Assembly (NCBI RefSeq): GCF_010726645.1
Contig: NZ_AP022563.1
Span: forward strand, 2,790,001-2,854,000
DNA length: 64,000 nt
Source of the DNA: Mycolicibacterium duvalii
GTDB lineage: Bacteria; Actinomycetota; Actinomycetes; Mycobacteriales; Mycobacteriaceae
Direction: 5' to 3'
Positions within the stretch are counted from its first letter, which is position 1. The number at the start of each line of letters is the position of its first letter. Positions 1 to 8,684 of the stretch are shown piece by piece. Made by a program: the position numbers and the translations under genes. The notes below the pieces were generated by a model that was given only the letters and a program-made list of their open reading frames with translations, was not told the DNA's origin and ran no database searches.

Positions 1-301
1 CGACCAGCACGGGCTGCGGCGGGAGTCGGCGGAGCAGTTCGCGCACGTCGGCGGCAAAACTCGACACCCGGTAGTCACCGTCGGCCGACCAGTCCGACTC
101 GCCGTGCCCGCGCATGTCGACGGTGACCGCCTGCCAGCCCCGCTGGGCGACCGCTGCGGCCGCCTTCGCCCACGACCGGCGGGTCTGCCCACCGCCGTGC
201 AGGAACACCACCGCCGTCGCGTCGGGGTGCCCGGTCCGGTCGGCGGCGATGCGCACGCCGCCGTGCCCGTCGGTGAGGAAGGACTCCGGCGCTGACGTCA
301 T
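1..301 (-). CDS. alpha/beta hydrolase, N-terminal part only
   Basis: The minus-strand frame from the ATG at 301 reads 100 residues without a stop and leaves the window at position 1. It shows the start of an alpha/beta-hydrolase fold: an HGGG-type oxyanion segment (VVFLHGGGQTRRSW, about residues 31-44) and the strand-turn motif VDMRGHGESDW after it, as in epoxide-hydrolase/esterase-like enzymes. The nucleophile elbow and the Asp and His lie outside the window, so the substrate cannot be guessed. It is divergent from the SDR at 350, with 48 bp between them. This frame has no competing real gene. Fold confidence is high, function unknown. Confidence 0.75.
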   Translation of the reverse strand, partial: MTSAPESFLTDGHGGVRIAADRTGHPDATAVVFLHGGGQTRRSWAKAAAAVAQRGWQAVTVDMRGHGESDWSADGDYRVSSFAADVRELLRRLPPQPVLV

Positions 302-332
302 CCGCCGATCGTAGGGTGTGCGGCAAGTGCGG

Positions 333-349
333 CGGGCCATACTGGCCCG
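333..349. promoter_or_regulatory. perfect inverted repeat abutting the SDR start
   Basis: CGGGCCA (333-339), spacer TAC, then TGGCCCG (343-349) form a perfect 7+3+7 palindrome that ends at the base before the GTG start of the SDR. It occupies the only gap between two divergent genes. It contains CATACT (338-343), about the right distance upstream for a -10 hexamer of a leaderless transcript starting at the GTG. It could be an operator over the promoter. GC-rich palindromes also arise by chance, so this is tentative. Confidence 0.35.
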
Positions 350-1135
350 GTGAACGGGCTTGCGGGCAAGGGTGTTCTGGTGACCGGCGCCGCTTCGGGG
401 ATCGGAGCGGCGACGGCGGCGCGGCTGGTCGCCGAGGGTGCGCACGTGGTCGGATTCGACCGCACGGCCACCGATCAGCCCGGGTTTCGGTGCCTGGCCG
501 GCGACGTGTGCGATGCGGACGCGGTGCGGCGCGCGGTGGCCGACGTGGTCGACGGCGCCGGACGCCTCGACGGTGTCGTGCACTCGGCCGGGGTGGCGGG
601 CGGCGGGCCGGTGCACCTGCTGCCAGACGACGAGTGGCGACGCGTGCTGGAGGTGAACCTGACGGCGACGTTCGTGGTGCTGCGGGCCGCGGTGACCCAG
701 ATGCTTCCCCAGGACCGCATCGCCGGGGAGCGCGGCTCGATCGTCACACTGTCGAGCATCGAGGGTCTCGAGGGCACCGCGGGCGGCAGCGCCTACAACG
801 CCTCCAAGGGCGGGGTCGTGCTACTGACCAAGAACGCGGCAATCGACTACGGCCCCAGCGGTATCCGGGTCAACGCGATCTGCCCCGGGTTCATCGAGAC
901 GCCGTTGCTCGACGACACGTTGGGACTCGCCGGCATGGAGGGCGTTCGCGAGGAACTGCGTCGGGAGCACAAGCTGCGCCGGTTCGGCCGGCCCGACGAG
1001 GTCGCCGCGGTGGCGGCGTTTCTGCTCTCCGCCGACGCGAGCTTCGTCAGCGGACAGGCGATCGCGGTGGACGGCGGCTACACCGCCGGCCGGGACCACG
1101 GCGTCACCGCGTTGCTGGGACTCGACGAACGGTGA
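350..1135 (+). CDS. SDR family oxidoreductase
   Basis: A 261-residue classical short-chain dehydrogenase/reductase. The NAD(P)-binding motif TGAASGIG is at residues 12-19, the catalytic Ser at about 136, and the YxxxK pair at Tyr149/Lys153 (YNASK). The PG motif after strand 6 and a C-terminal SGQAIAVDGG segment are normal. Asp37 after the second strand (GFDR) suggests NAD(H) preference. The start is a GTG with no clear Shine-Dalgarno sequence, so the message may be leaderless. It is convergent with the small membrane protein gene, with 7 bp between the stops. The substrate is unknown; hydroxysteroid-type or acyl alcohol oxidation are possibilities given the island downstream, but nothing in the protein decides this. 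Confidence 0.85.
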   Translation: MNGLAGKGVLVTGAASGIGAATAARLVAEGAHVVGFDRTATDQPGFRCLAGDVCDADAVRRAVADVVDGAGRLDGVVHSAGVAGGGPVHLLPDDEWRRVLEVNLTATFVVLRAAVTQMLPQDRIAGERGSIVTLSSIEGLEGTAGGSAYNASKGGVVLLTKNAAIDYGPSGIRVNAICPGFIETPLLDDTLGLAGMEGVREELRREHKLRRFGRPDEVAAVAAFLLSADASFVSGQAIAVDGGYTAGRDHGVTALLGLDER

Positions 1136-1142
1136 CCCGCGC

Positions 1143-1496
1143 TCACCAGACCACGGCGAGCGCGGCGGCCACGAAGGCCAGCACCCCCACGGTGACGAAC
1201 ATCGGCCTGGGCACGGGTTCCCCGGTGCGCTTCTGGCGGGCGCTGCCCATGCCCAGCAGAGCGCCGATGACGATCAGGATGACCAGCTTTATGCCGATCT
1301 TCGGATAGTTGAGCTCGATGCCGGCGGGCCACGGCGCGGCCAGCGCCAGACCGGTGATCAGGGACAGCAGCAGTCCGTAGTCCATCACCCGGGTCACCTG
1401 GAAGCGGCGCGCGACCGCCTCGACGACCCACGGTCCGAACAGCACGGCGAAGCCGACGATGTGCAGCAGGACAACTACAGACCGTAGTATTTCCAT
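1143..1496 (-). CDS. small integral membrane protein, four TM helices
   Basis: A 117-residue protein made almost entirely of hydrophobic helices: about residues 5-27, 44-58, 66-83 and 100-116. It has short loops, a basic patch (ARRFQVTR) after helix 1 and a second one (SARQKRTGEPVPR) before the last helix. The ATG at 1496 follows an upstream purine stretch (CAGGTC) only loosely. The topology resembles CopD/DUF2269-like small membrane proteins seen beside redox genes in actinobacteria, but no catalytic or metal-binding residue stands out. I do not assign a function. Confidence 0.7.
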   Translation of the reverse strand: MEILRSVVVLLHIVGFAVLFGPWVVEAVARRFQVTRVMDYGLLLSLITGLALAAPWPAGIELNYPKIGIKLVILIVIGALLGMGSARQKRTGEPVPRPMFVTVGVLAFVAAALAVVW

Positions 1497-1540
1497 GACC
1501 TGGAGATTACCTCAGCGATGGGGCCGATTGCCCGGAACCG

Positions 1541-1780
1541 CTACATGTGCGGCGTGCCCGGCGGCACGCGATAGCAGTTCGTTCCACCGACGCCGAACAC
1601 GTACATCGTGTCGCACCGGATGAAACTCCCGTCCGGGTCGGGCGGGTGGTCGCATCGGCCGCCGCCGTGACCGGCGATGACGGTGTTGGGACCGACACAC
1701 GGCTGCGCGGACGCCGGCGCCGCGGCGGCGATCCCGCCGACGGTCAACAGTGCCGCGGCTGCTGCTGCTGTTGGTTTCAT
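1541..1780 (-). CDS. small secreted cysteine-containing protein
   Basis: A 79-residue protein with a clear Sec signal peptide: a short basic start (MKPT), an Ala/Leu-rich core and cleavage after APASA at about residue 25. The mature part has four cysteines (28, 43, 56, 69) that could form two disulfides, and ends in a Pro/Gly-rich tail. The ATG at 1780 has a strong upstream GGAGGAGG, which fixes the start; a longer in-frame reading begins far upstream and lacks a ribosome site. It looks like the short secreted CDGP-like proteins common in mycobacteria, one of which is encoded at 38091. Function unknown; cell-envelope or extracellular location is inferred from the signal peptide. Confidence 0.72.
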   Translation of the reverse strand: MKPTAAAAAALLTVGGIAAAAPASAQPCVGPNTVIAGHGGGRCDHPPDPDGSFIRCDTMYVFGVGGTNCYRVPPGTPHM

Positions 1781-1938
1781 GGCACGCCTCCTCCCTCGTG
1801 GGCCGTACTGCTCGCGGCCCGCGGAGGGTCCCCGCGGTCTGGTGCGCCGATGCCCAGAGCCCCCTCCGGCACGTCGCGATGACCCCATTCTGCTCCGCTG
1901 CGCGGCGACGTGCACGGGGCGTTTCGGCCCCGTGGTCG

Positions 1939-2319
1939 TCAGGCGGTGACGGCGGCCACCCAGAACAGCCCCGCCGCGGCGACGGCCTCGACCAGGAAGT
2001 AGAACCAGTTGGGGTAGAACGATGTTCGCGCGTCGAGCGCCGACACCGCGCGGCCGAACGCCATGCCGGCCAGCGCGGCGGCCACCGTGGTGACGATCCC
2101 GGCGCGCAGCTGTGCGTCGGCGATGGCCACCACCAGGATCGCCGCGATCGCCAGACCGAAGCCACCGTAGACCGCCCGCACCTCCGAGCGTGCCGTCGCC
2201 GAGCCGAGGGTGACGTCGAACGGGGCGACCAGCCTCGCTGGCGTCACCAACGCGTAGACGCCCATCCCGGCGAAGAACACGGCCGCGACGACGAGGACGA
2301 TCCAACCGAACGTGGTCAC
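1939..2319 (-). CDS. DUF4345-like four-helix membrane protein
   Basis: A 126-residue protein with four predicted membrane segments (about residues 5-27, 48-66, 72-92 and 107-124). The first helix is followed by the short signature YALVTPARLVAPFDV and then SEVRAVYGGFGLA, the pattern of the DUF4345 family of small bacterial membrane proteins. The start codon is GTG. The gene lies on the same strand as the transporter upstream (59 bp gap) and as the small secreted protein downstream. No reaction is known for the family, and nothing in the sequence adds one. Confidence 0.75.
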   Translation of the reverse strand: MTTFGWIVLVVAAVFFAGMGVYALVTPARLVAPFDVTLGSATARSEVRAVYGGFGLAIAAILVVAIADAQLRAGIVTTVAAALAGMAFGRAVSALDARTSFYPNWFYFLVEAVAAAGLFWVAAVTA

Positions 2320-2378
2320 GCTTGCCTCTTTTCGCAGATGTACGCCACATCACCATGGCAGACATCGCGGCGCTGGGC

Positions 2379-3665
2379 TCAGACCATCGTCAGATCCGTT
2401 CCGCGGGTTTCGCGCAGACGCCAGACTGCGACGATGGTGACCACGCCGCAACCGGCGGCCAGCAGCACCAGCGGCGTCCGCGAGATCTGCTGGGCGTGCA
2501 GGCTGCTGGCGATCAACGGGGTGAAGCCCGCACCGAGCAGCGCCGCGAGCTGGTAGCCCATCGAGGCACCGGTGTACCGGACGGTGGTGCCGAACATCTC
2601 CGAGAACAGCGCGCCCAGCGGGGCGTACATCATGGACTGGACGATCTGGGCGAGCACCATCGCGATGGTCAGCCACACCTGCGACCGCAGGTCGACCAGC
2701 GCGTAGAACGGCCACGCATAGGCGACGATGCCCGCTGCACCGGTGACGATCACGGCCCGCCGCCCGAACCGGTCCGACAGAGCGGAGAAGGCGGGGATCG
2801 CGATCAGCCCGGTCACCGAGGTGAAGATCAGCGCGGTCATCACGTCGGTGCGGTGGTACCCGATCGCGGTGGCGTAACTGATCATGTAGGTGCTGATCAA
2901 CGCGGTCAGCGCGAACGGACCGATCCCGACCGCGCAGGCCAGCACCAATGCGCGCGGCCTGCGCAGCACGTCGACGAGGGGCAGGCTTTTCGGCGCGGGC
3001 TTGCCTCGCGTCGCCTCGAAGATCGGGCTCTCGCTGATCGACAGCCGCACGTAGACACCGATCGCCAGCAGCAGCACGCTGAGCAGAAACGGCAGCCGCC
3101 AGCCCCAGGACAGGAAGTCCTCGTCGGGCAGCAGCGTGATGACGGTGACCACGGCAACCGAGAGCAGCGACCCGATGGGTGACCCCATCTGCATCACGCC
3201 GTTCCAGAATCCCCGGCGGTGCGGCTCGGCGTGCTCGGTGACCATCAGGGTGGCCCCACCCCACTCCCCTCCGATCGCGATCCCCTGGATCACCCGCAGC
3301 GTCACCAACAGCACCGGTGCAGCGACGCCGATGGCCGCATACGTCGGCAGCACTCCGATCAGGAAGCTCGCCACACCCATCAACACCATCGTCACGACGA
3401 GCATCGCCTTGCGGCCCAGCCGATCACCGAAGTGCCCGAAAAGGATGCCGCCGACGGGTCGCGCCACATAACCGGCGGCCAGCGTCCCGAAGGCCGCGAT
3501 GGTGGCCGTCGCGGGGTTGGCCTCCGGGAAGAAGACCCACCCGAACACCAGAGCGCTCATGGTGCCGTAGACCAGGAAGTCGTAGTACTCGATGGCCGTG
3601 CCCAGCAGGCTGGACAGCGCCACCCGCCGTAACACCGTCCGGTCCGGCGCCAGCACCTGCTGCAT
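2379..3665 (-). CDS. MHS-type major facilitator transporter
   Basis: A 428-residue, 12-helix major facilitator of the metabolite:H+ symporter type (relatives of ShiA, KgtP, ProP). Visible marks are an N-terminal SSLLGTAIEYYDFLVYG segment in helix 1, the loop 2-3 motif GHFGDRLGRK, RVIQGIAIGGEWGG in helix 4, a basic loop in the middle, and DRFGRR in the loop between helices 8 and 9. It should import a small organic acid or similar solute by proton symport at the inner membrane. I prefer the ATG at 3665 because AAGG lies 7 nt upstream; a GTG at 3713 adds 16 residues without a ribosome site. It is divergent from the HsaD-like hydrolase gene, so it could serve the catabolic island, but the substrate is not readable. 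Confidence 0.85.
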   Translation of the reverse strand: MQQVLAPDRTVLRRVALSSLLGTAIEYYDFLVYGTMSALVFGWVFFPEANPATATIAAFGTLAAGYVARPVGGILFGHFGDRLGRKAMLVVTMVLMGVASFLIGVLPTYAAIGVAAPVLLVTLRVIQGIAIGGEWGGATLMVTEHAEPHRRGFWNGVMQMGSPIGSLLSVAVVTVITLLPDEDFLSWGWRLPFLLSVLLLAIGVYVRLSISESPIFEATRGKPAPKSLPLVDVLRRPRALVLACAVGIGPFALTALISTYMISYATAIGYHRTDVMTALIFTSVTGLIAIPAFSALSDRFGRRAVIVTGAAGIVAYAWPFYALVDLRSQVWLTIAMVLAQIVQSMMYAPLGALFSEMFGTTVRYTGASMGYQLAALLGAGFTPLIASSLHAQQISRTPLVLLAAGCGVVTIVAVWRLRETRGTDLTMV

Positions 3666-3764
3666 GGTGAGACCTTGGGTGTCGGGAGCGGTCCGCACAA
3701 GGGCGACGCCCACTCATCGGAACGGAGTTGGCCGCCCGCGCGGTGATCGTGTCCAATCAGTCCC

Positions 3765-4616
3765 ATGACGGTCGACTACCACGAGAGTCTGCGCGAGGTC
3801 AGCACCCCGTCGGGAGTGCTGCGCTACCACGAGGCGGGAACCGGCCCGACCCTACTGTTGTTGCACGGGTCGGGGCCCGGAGTGACCGGGTGGCGGAACT
3901 TCCGGGGCAACCTCGAGGTGTTCGCCCGTCACTTCCGGTGCCTGGTCCTGGAATTCCCCGGCTTCGGCGTCAGCGACGACTTCGGTGGCCACCCGATGGT
4001 CGACGCGCAGGGTGCCGTCGTCGCCTTCGCCGACGCGCTGGGCCTGGACCACGTCGACGTGATCGGCAACTCGATGGGCGGCGGCGTCGGCATCAACTTC
4101 GCCATCCAGCATCCTGAGCGCGTCGGCAGGCTCGTCACCATCGGCGGCATCGGCACCAACATCTTCAGCCCCGGCCCCAGCGAGGGCATCCGACTTCTGC
4201 AGGAGTTCACCGAAAACCCCACGCGCGAAAGGCTGATCGACTGGCTGCGGTCGATGGTCTACGACCCGGCGCTGGTCACCGACGAACTGATCGAGGAACG
4301 GTGGGCGCTGGCCACCGAGCCCGGCACTCTGGCCGCCGCGCGCAGGATGTACGGCAAGGCGGCGTTCGCGGCGATGATGCAGATGATGCGCGCCGCCGAC
4401 CTGCCGATGCCGTGGGCGCTGATGCACAAGGTCGCCGCGCCCACCCTGCTCACCTGGGGCCGCGACGACCGGGTCAGCCCGCTGGACATGGCGCTGGTGC
4501 CGATGCGCACCATCCCGAACGCCGAGTTCCATGTGTTCCCGAACTGCGGGCACTGGGTGATGATCGAGGCGAAAGCCGCGTTCGAGCAGACCGTGCTCGG
4601 CTTCCTCACCCGGTGA
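3765..4616 (+). CDS. HsaD-like meta-cleavage-product hydrolase
   Basis: A 283-residue alpha/beta hydrolase of the C-C bond hydrolase type (HsaD/BphD group), which splits the 2,4-dienoate made by extradiol ring cleavage. The oxyanion segment HGSGPG is at 34-39. The nucleophile elbow is GNSMGGG with Ser103; Asp235 lies in GRDDRVSP and His263 in CGHW. The run FSPGPSEGIRLL and the phrase MVYDPALVT closely follow mycobacterial HsaD (family knowledge). The other steps of the same pathway, an HsaA- and an HsaC-like enzyme, lie at 7.5-9.6 kb on the same strand, separated by a minus-strand monooxygenase. There is no Shine-Dalgarno sequence before the ATG, so it may be leaderless. Substrate could be a secosteroid dienoate or another aromatic meta-cleavage product. 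Confidence 0.82.
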   Translation: MTVDYHESLREVSTPSGVLRYHEAGTGPTLLLLHGSGPGVTGWRNFRGNLEVFARHFRCLVLEFPGFGVSDDFGGHPMVDAQGAVVAFADALGLDHVDVIGNSMGGGVGINFAIQHPERVGRLVTIGGIGTNIFSPGPSEGIRLLQEFTENPTRERLIDWLRSMVYDPALVTDELIEERWALATEPGTLAAARRMYGKAAFAAMMQMMRAADLPMPWALMHKVAAPTLLTWGRDDRVSPLDMALVPMRTIPNAEFHVFPNCGHWVMIEAKAAFEQTVLGFLTR

Positions 4617-4663
4617 TTTCGGCGTGGTTGTCGACGCGGAGCGACGATAATCACGCCGAAATC
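4615..4663. terminator. bidirectional hairpin terminator, repeat copy 1
   Basis: GATTTCGGCGTG (4615-4626) is matched by a perfect reverse complement at 4652-4663, and the inner flanks pair imperfectly, giving a long GC-rich hairpin. The left arm starts on the last two bases of the hydrolase TGA stop, and the right arm ends 2 bp before the stop of the convergent monooxygenase gene. There is no T-run, which is usual for mycobacterial intrinsic terminators. Nearly the same element recurs at 51953-51999 in the same setting, between two convergent genes. Confidence 0.75.
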
Positions 4664-4664
4664 G

Positions 4665-6269
4665 CTAAATGAGGCTGAACCCCTTGTAGCCGGCGCCGGC
4701 CACCTCGGCGCAGATGTCGAGGTAGACCCCGAACCCGCCGATGAAGAGCATGAACACCCGGGGCTTGCCCGGCACGTTGGCGCCCATGTACCAGGAGTTG
4801 GCCCGCGGGAACAGCGTGGCCTCGGCGCGGCGATTGCACTCGGCGATCCAGTTGTCCACCGCCTCGGGAGTTGCCTCGATCCCTACCAGGTCGTGCGCGT
4901 CGAGATGCGCGATCGCCTCGGCGATCCAGTTGATGTGGGCCTCGGCGTGCAGCACCATGTTCGCCAGCACGGCCGGTGCCCCCGGACCCGACACCAGGAA
5001 CAGGTTGGGGAAGCCGTCGACGCCGAGCCCGAGGTAGGTGCGGGGCCCCTCGGCCCAGTCGTCGACCAACCGCTGCCCGCCGCGCCCGACGATGTCGATC
5101 TTGGCCAGCGTCCCGGTCAACGCGTCGAAGCCGGTCGCCAGCACGATCGCATCCAGGTCGACATGCTCTCGAGATGTGTTGATGCCGGTGGCGTCCACTG
5201 TCTCGATCGGGGTCTCACGGACGCTGACCAGGCGCACGTTCGGTCGGTTGAAGGTCTGGAAGTAATTGGTGTCGGTGCAGATTCGCTTGGTGCCGATGGG
5301 GTGGTCATTCGGGATCAGCAGGTCTGCGACCCCGGGGTCGTCGATGACCGCCCGGACCTTCTCCTCGTAGAACTTGCGTGCTTCCTCGTTGGCGTCGAGG
5401 TCGATCATCTGGTCGGCGAAGGTCTTGGAGAACAGCACACCGCCGAGTTGCCAACGTTTCTCGAAGGCTTCGCGGCGCTCTTCGGGGGTGGCCTCCATCG
5501 TCAGCTTCGGGTGCGCGACATGCGGGGAGCCGCCACCACTGCGCCACGACATGCGGCGCCGCTCGGCGTAGGTCGCCTTGGCGTGGGCGACCTCGTCGGC
5601 CGACAACGGACGGTTCCCGGCGGGCACACTGTAGTTGGGTGTCCTCTGGAAGACCACGAGTTGGTCGGCCTGCTCGGCGATGATCGGAATCGATTGGATT
5701 CCCGAGGATCCGGTGCCGATGACGCCGACACGCTTGCCGGTGAAGTCCACACCTCCCTGCGGCCAATCGGCGGTGTGATAGACCTCGCCGGCGAAGGTGT
5801 CCAGGCCTGCGATGTCCGGTGTCAGCGGCGAGGACAACGGCCCAGTGGCCATCACCACGAAGCGGGCGCAGACGACTTCGCCGCTGTCGGTGGTGACGGT
5901 CCAGCGGAGGGCCACTTCGTCGAGCACCGCCGAGACGACCCGGGTGTTGAACGTGACACCCGCGCGCAGGTCGAGTTTGTCGGCGACCCACTTGATGTAG
6001 TCCAGGATCTCGGCTTGGGTCGCGTACTTCTCCGTCCACGTCCACTCCTGTTGGAGATCGTCGGAGAACGAGTAGCAGTAGTCCAGGCTCTCCACGTCGC
6101 AGCGCGCGCCCGGGTACCGATTGAAGTACCAGGTGCCACCCACCTCGGGCGCGGCTTCGAAGACCCGCACGGACCATCCCTGGGCACGGAACTTGTGTAG
6201 GGCGTACAGACCCGCGAAACCCGCACCGACCACCACGATGTCGACTGAACTCTGAGCCGGACTACTCAC
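4665..6269 (-). CDS. Baeyer-Villiger monooxygenase, steroid/phenylacetone monooxygenase-like
   Basis: A class B flavoprotein of 534 residues that inserts one oxygen of O2 next to a ketone, using FAD and NADPH, to make an ester or lactone. It carries the first Rossmann motif GAGFAG near residue 14, GGTWYFNRYPGARCD, the Baeyer-Villiger fingerprint FAGEVYHTADWP, and the second Rossmann motif GTGSSGIQ. The stretches SGGGSPH, YLGLGVDGFPN and NSWYMGANVPGKPRVFM resemble, from memory, Rhodococcus steroid monooxygenase (progesterone to testosterone acetate) and phenylacetone monooxygenase. I chose the GTG at 6269; an ATG at 6323 adds 18 residues that are not family-like. It is divergent from kshB. Ketosteroid side-chain cleavage is the leading inference. 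Confidence 0.83.
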   Translation of the reverse strand: MSSPAQSSVDIVVVGAGFAGLYALHKFRAQGWSVRVFEAAPEVGGTWYFNRYPGARCDVESLDYCYSFSDDLQQEWTWTEKYATQAEILDYIKWVADKLDLRAGVTFNTRVVSAVLDEVALRWTVTTDSGEVVCARFVVMATGPLSSPLTPDIAGLDTFAGEVYHTADWPQGGVDFTGKRVGVIGTGSSGIQSIPIIAEQADQLVVFQRTPNYSVPAGNRPLSADEVAHAKATYAERRRMSWRSGGGSPHVAHPKLTMEATPEERREAFEKRWQLGGVLFSKTFADQMIDLDANEEARKFYEEKVRAVIDDPGVADLLIPNDHPIGTKRICTDTNYFQTFNRPNVRLVSVRETPIETVDATGINTSREHVDLDAIVLATGFDALTGTLAKIDIVGRGGQRLVDDWAEGPRTYLGLGVDGFPNLFLVSGPGAPAVLANMVLHAEAHINWIAEAIAHLDAHDLVGIEATPEAVDNWIAECNRRAEATLFPRANSWYMGANVPGKPRVFMLFIGGFGVYLDICAEVAGAGYKGFSLI

Positions 6270-6399
6270 ACCGACCGACGGTAGGAGCGAGGCCCGGGAA
6301 CGCGCCGGGCATCTCCCGGTCAACGGTCATCGGGATTGCCGTCCCGGCCACCGGTAGGCGCGGCATCGCGGGGGGCTCGTCCTCGGTCAGGATGGCGGC

Positions 6400-7434
6400 A
6401 TGAGCGACGCGCCCCGTGCCGTGCCCCTGACGGTCACCGACGTACTCGACGAGGGACCCGACGCCAAGTCCCTGGTCTTCTCGGTGCCCGCAGAACACCG
6501 CGACCGGTTCGGCTACCGGCCGGGTCAGTTCCTGACGCTGCGCATCCCCAGCGAGCGGACGGGGGCGGTGGCGCGCTGCTATTCGCTGGCCAGCTCGCCG
6601 CACACCGACACCGCGCCGAAGGTGACGGTCAAGCGGACTGACGGCGGCTACGGTTCGAACTGGTTGTGCGACAACGTCTCCGCCGGAGATGTGATCGAAG
6701 CGTTGCCGCCGTCGGGCGCCTTCACCCCTCGTGATCTCGACAGTGACCACCTGCTGTGGGCCGCCGGCAGCGGCATCACCCCGGTGATGTCGATCCTGAA
6801 ATCGGTTCTCGCGGCCGGAACCGGCCGAGTCGTGCTCTGTTACGCCAACCGCGACGAGGCCTCGGTGATCTTCGCCGCCGAACTGCGTGACCTCGCCGCC
6901 CGCTATGCCGGGCGGCTGACCGTGCTGCACTGGCTGGAGTCCGTCCAGGGCCTGCCCACCGGGGTGCAACTGAGTCACTTCAGCCGACTGTTCGGCGGTT
7001 ACCAGTCCTACATCTGCGGACCCGCGCCGTTCATGGCGGTGGTCAGGGAGACCCTCATCGACTCCGGTGTGCCACGCGAGAACATCCACCTCGAGGTCTT
7101 CCAATCCCTGGAAGGCGATCCGTTCACCGCGCCGGCCACCGACGCCGGCCCCGACGACGGGGAGGCCGCCGACGCCGAGGTGCTCATCGACGGCGAGCGG
7201 CACCATCTGCGGTGGCCGGTCGACCGCAACCTCGTGGACACCATGCTTGCCGCCGGCATCGAGGTGCCGTATTCCTGCCGCGAGGGCAACTGCGGCTCGT
7301 GCGCGGCGACCGTCGTCGAGGGCGAGGTTGACCCGGGCAACGCGGCGATCCTGGAAGCCGACGACATCGCCGAAGGCCTCATCCTGGCCTGTCAGGCCCG
7401 ACCGCGATCGGACTCGGTGACCGTCGAGTTCTGA
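6400..7434 (+). CDS. kshB: KshB-like ferredoxin reductase (3-ketosteroid 9alpha-hydroxylase reductase)
   Basis: A 344-residue electron-transfer protein with three parts in order. These are an FAD domain (RCYS at 59-62), an NAD(P)H domain (GSGITP at 123-128, CGPAPFM at 206-212) and a C-terminal plant-type [2Fe-2S] ferredoxin (Cys293, Cys298, Cys301, Cys331). This layout is that of KshB, which passes NADH electrons to the Rieske oxygenase KshA; related reductases serve phenylacetyl-CoA epoxidase and ring hydroxylases. A KshA homologue is encoded at 30.8-31.9 kb, and hsaA/hsaC-like genes follow directly downstream, as kshB borders the hsa genes in M. tuberculosis. Assignment to steroid 9alpha-hydroxylation is well supported by context but not unique. 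Confidence 0.75.
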   Translation: MSDAPRAVPLTVTDVLDEGPDAKSLVFSVPAEHRDRFGYRPGQFLTLRIPSERTGAVARCYSLASSPHTDTAPKVTVKRTDGGYGSNWLCDNVSAGDVIEALPPSGAFTPRDLDSDHLLWAAGSGITPVMSILKSVLAAGTGRVVLCYANRDEASVIFAAELRDLAARYAGRLTVLHWLESVQGLPTGVQLSHFSRLFGGYQSYICGPAPFMAVVRETLIDSGVPRENIHLEVFQSLEGDPFTAPATDAGPDDGEAADAEVLIDGERHHLRWPVDRNLVDTMLAAGIEVPYSCREGNCGSCAATVVEGEVDPGNAAILEADDIAEGLILACQARPRSDSVTVEF

Positions 7435-7492
7435 CTTCCGCTCAACGGGAAAACGGCACCGGGCCACGCCGCGACACGGCACGATCAGACTT

Positions 7493-8674
7493 ATGACACG
7501 ACGGGTGATCGATCACATCGCCGAACTGGCCGACCAGCTGCGCGGGCAGGCCGAGGAGGCCGAGAAGATCGGCAAGCTGACCGACGACACGGTCAAGACG
7601 ATGAAGCGGATCGGCTCGATCCGGCTGCTGCAACCCAAAGCGCACGGCGGTCTGGAGGTGCATCCGCGGGAGTTCGCCGAGACTGTGATGGCCACCGCCG
7701 CGCTGGACCCGTCGGCCGGCTGGATCAACGGCGTGGTCGGGGTGCACCCGTACCAGCTCGCCTACGCCGATCCGCGGGTCGGCCAGGAGATCTGGGCCGA
7801 CGACGTCGACACCTGGGTGGCCTCGCCGTACGCGCCGCAGGGCGTCGCGGTGCCCACCGACGGCGGCTACATCTTCACCGGCCGCTGGCAGTTCAGCTCC
7901 GGCACCGATCACTGCGACTGGATCATCCTCGGCGCGATGGTCGGCGATTCCGACGGCAAGCCGTTGATGCCGCCCCGGATGTTGCACATGATCCTGCCGC
8001 GCAAGGATTACGAGATCGTCGAGGACTCCTGGGACGTCGTCGGGTTGCGCGGTACCGGCTCCAAGGACGTGATCGTCGACGGGGCTTTCGTCCCCGACTA
8101 TCGGACCATGGACGGCATGAAAGTGATGGACGGTTCGGCGCAACTCGAGGCCGGCATGACCGAACCGCTGTACCTGATGCCCTGGTCGACGATGTTCCCG
8201 CTGGGCATCTCGTCGGCCACCATCGGCATCGCCGAAGGGGCCCTGGCCGCCGCACTGGACTATCAGCGTCAGCGTGTGAACTCCAGCGGCGTCGCGATCA
8301 AGGACGACCCTTATGTGATGTACGCGATCGGCGAGGCGGCCGCGGACATCAACGCCGCACGGCAGGAACTGCTGGCCAACGCCGATCGGGTCTACGACAT
8401 GGTGGCCGCCGGCCAGGAGGTCACTTTCGAGCAGCGCGCCGCCGGCAGACGCACCCAGGTGCGTGCGGTCTGGCGCGCGGTGTCGGCCGTGGACGAGATC
8501 TTCGCGCGCTGCGGCGGCAATGCCGCGCGGATGGACAAGCCGCTGCAGCGGTACTGGCGCGACGTGCACGTCGGACAGGCGCACGCCATTCACGTCCCGG
8601 GTACCGTCTACCACGCCTCGGCGCTGAGCTCCCTCGGGGTCGATCCGCAGGGCCCGCTGCGGGCGATGATCTGA
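7493..8674 (+). CDS. HsaA-like flavin-dependent monooxygenase
   Basis: A 393-residue protein with the acyl-CoA-dehydrogenase fold of group D flavin hydroxylases (HsaA, HpaB-type C2 component). It matches HsaA along its length: RLLQPKAHGGLEVHP near the start, GWINGVVGVHPYQLA, the FSSGTDHCDW segment, VVGLRGTGSKDVIV, and the C-terminal RYWRDVHVGQAHA. HsaA hydroxylates the phenolic A-ring of 3-HSA to the catechol, using FMNH2 supplied by HsaB. No HsaB-like reductase is present in this window, so the partner must be elsewhere or different. It is 10 bp upstream of the extradiol dioxygenase gene, the next enzyme in the pathway. An alternative is a paralogue acting on another phenol. Confidence 0.82.
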   Translation: MTRRVIDHIAELADQLRGQAEEAEKIGKLTDDTVKTMKRIGSIRLLQPKAHGGLEVHPREFAETVMATAALDPSAGWINGVVGVHPYQLAYADPRVGQEIWADDVDTWVASPYAPQGVAVPTDGGYIFTGRWQFSSGTDHCDWIILGAMVGDSDGKPLMPPRMLHMILPRKDYEIVEDSWDVVGLRGTGSKDVIVDGAFVPDYRTMDGMKVMDGSAQLEAGMTEPLYLMPWSTMFPLGISSATIGIAEGALAAALDYQRQRVNSSGVAIKDDPYVMYAIGEAAADINAARQELLANADRVYDMVAAGQEVTFEQRAAGRRTQVRAVWRAVSAVDEIFARCGGNAARMDKPLQRYWRDVHVGQAHAIHVPGTVYHASALSSLGVDPQGPLRAMI

Positions 8675-8684
8675 GGGTTCCGCG

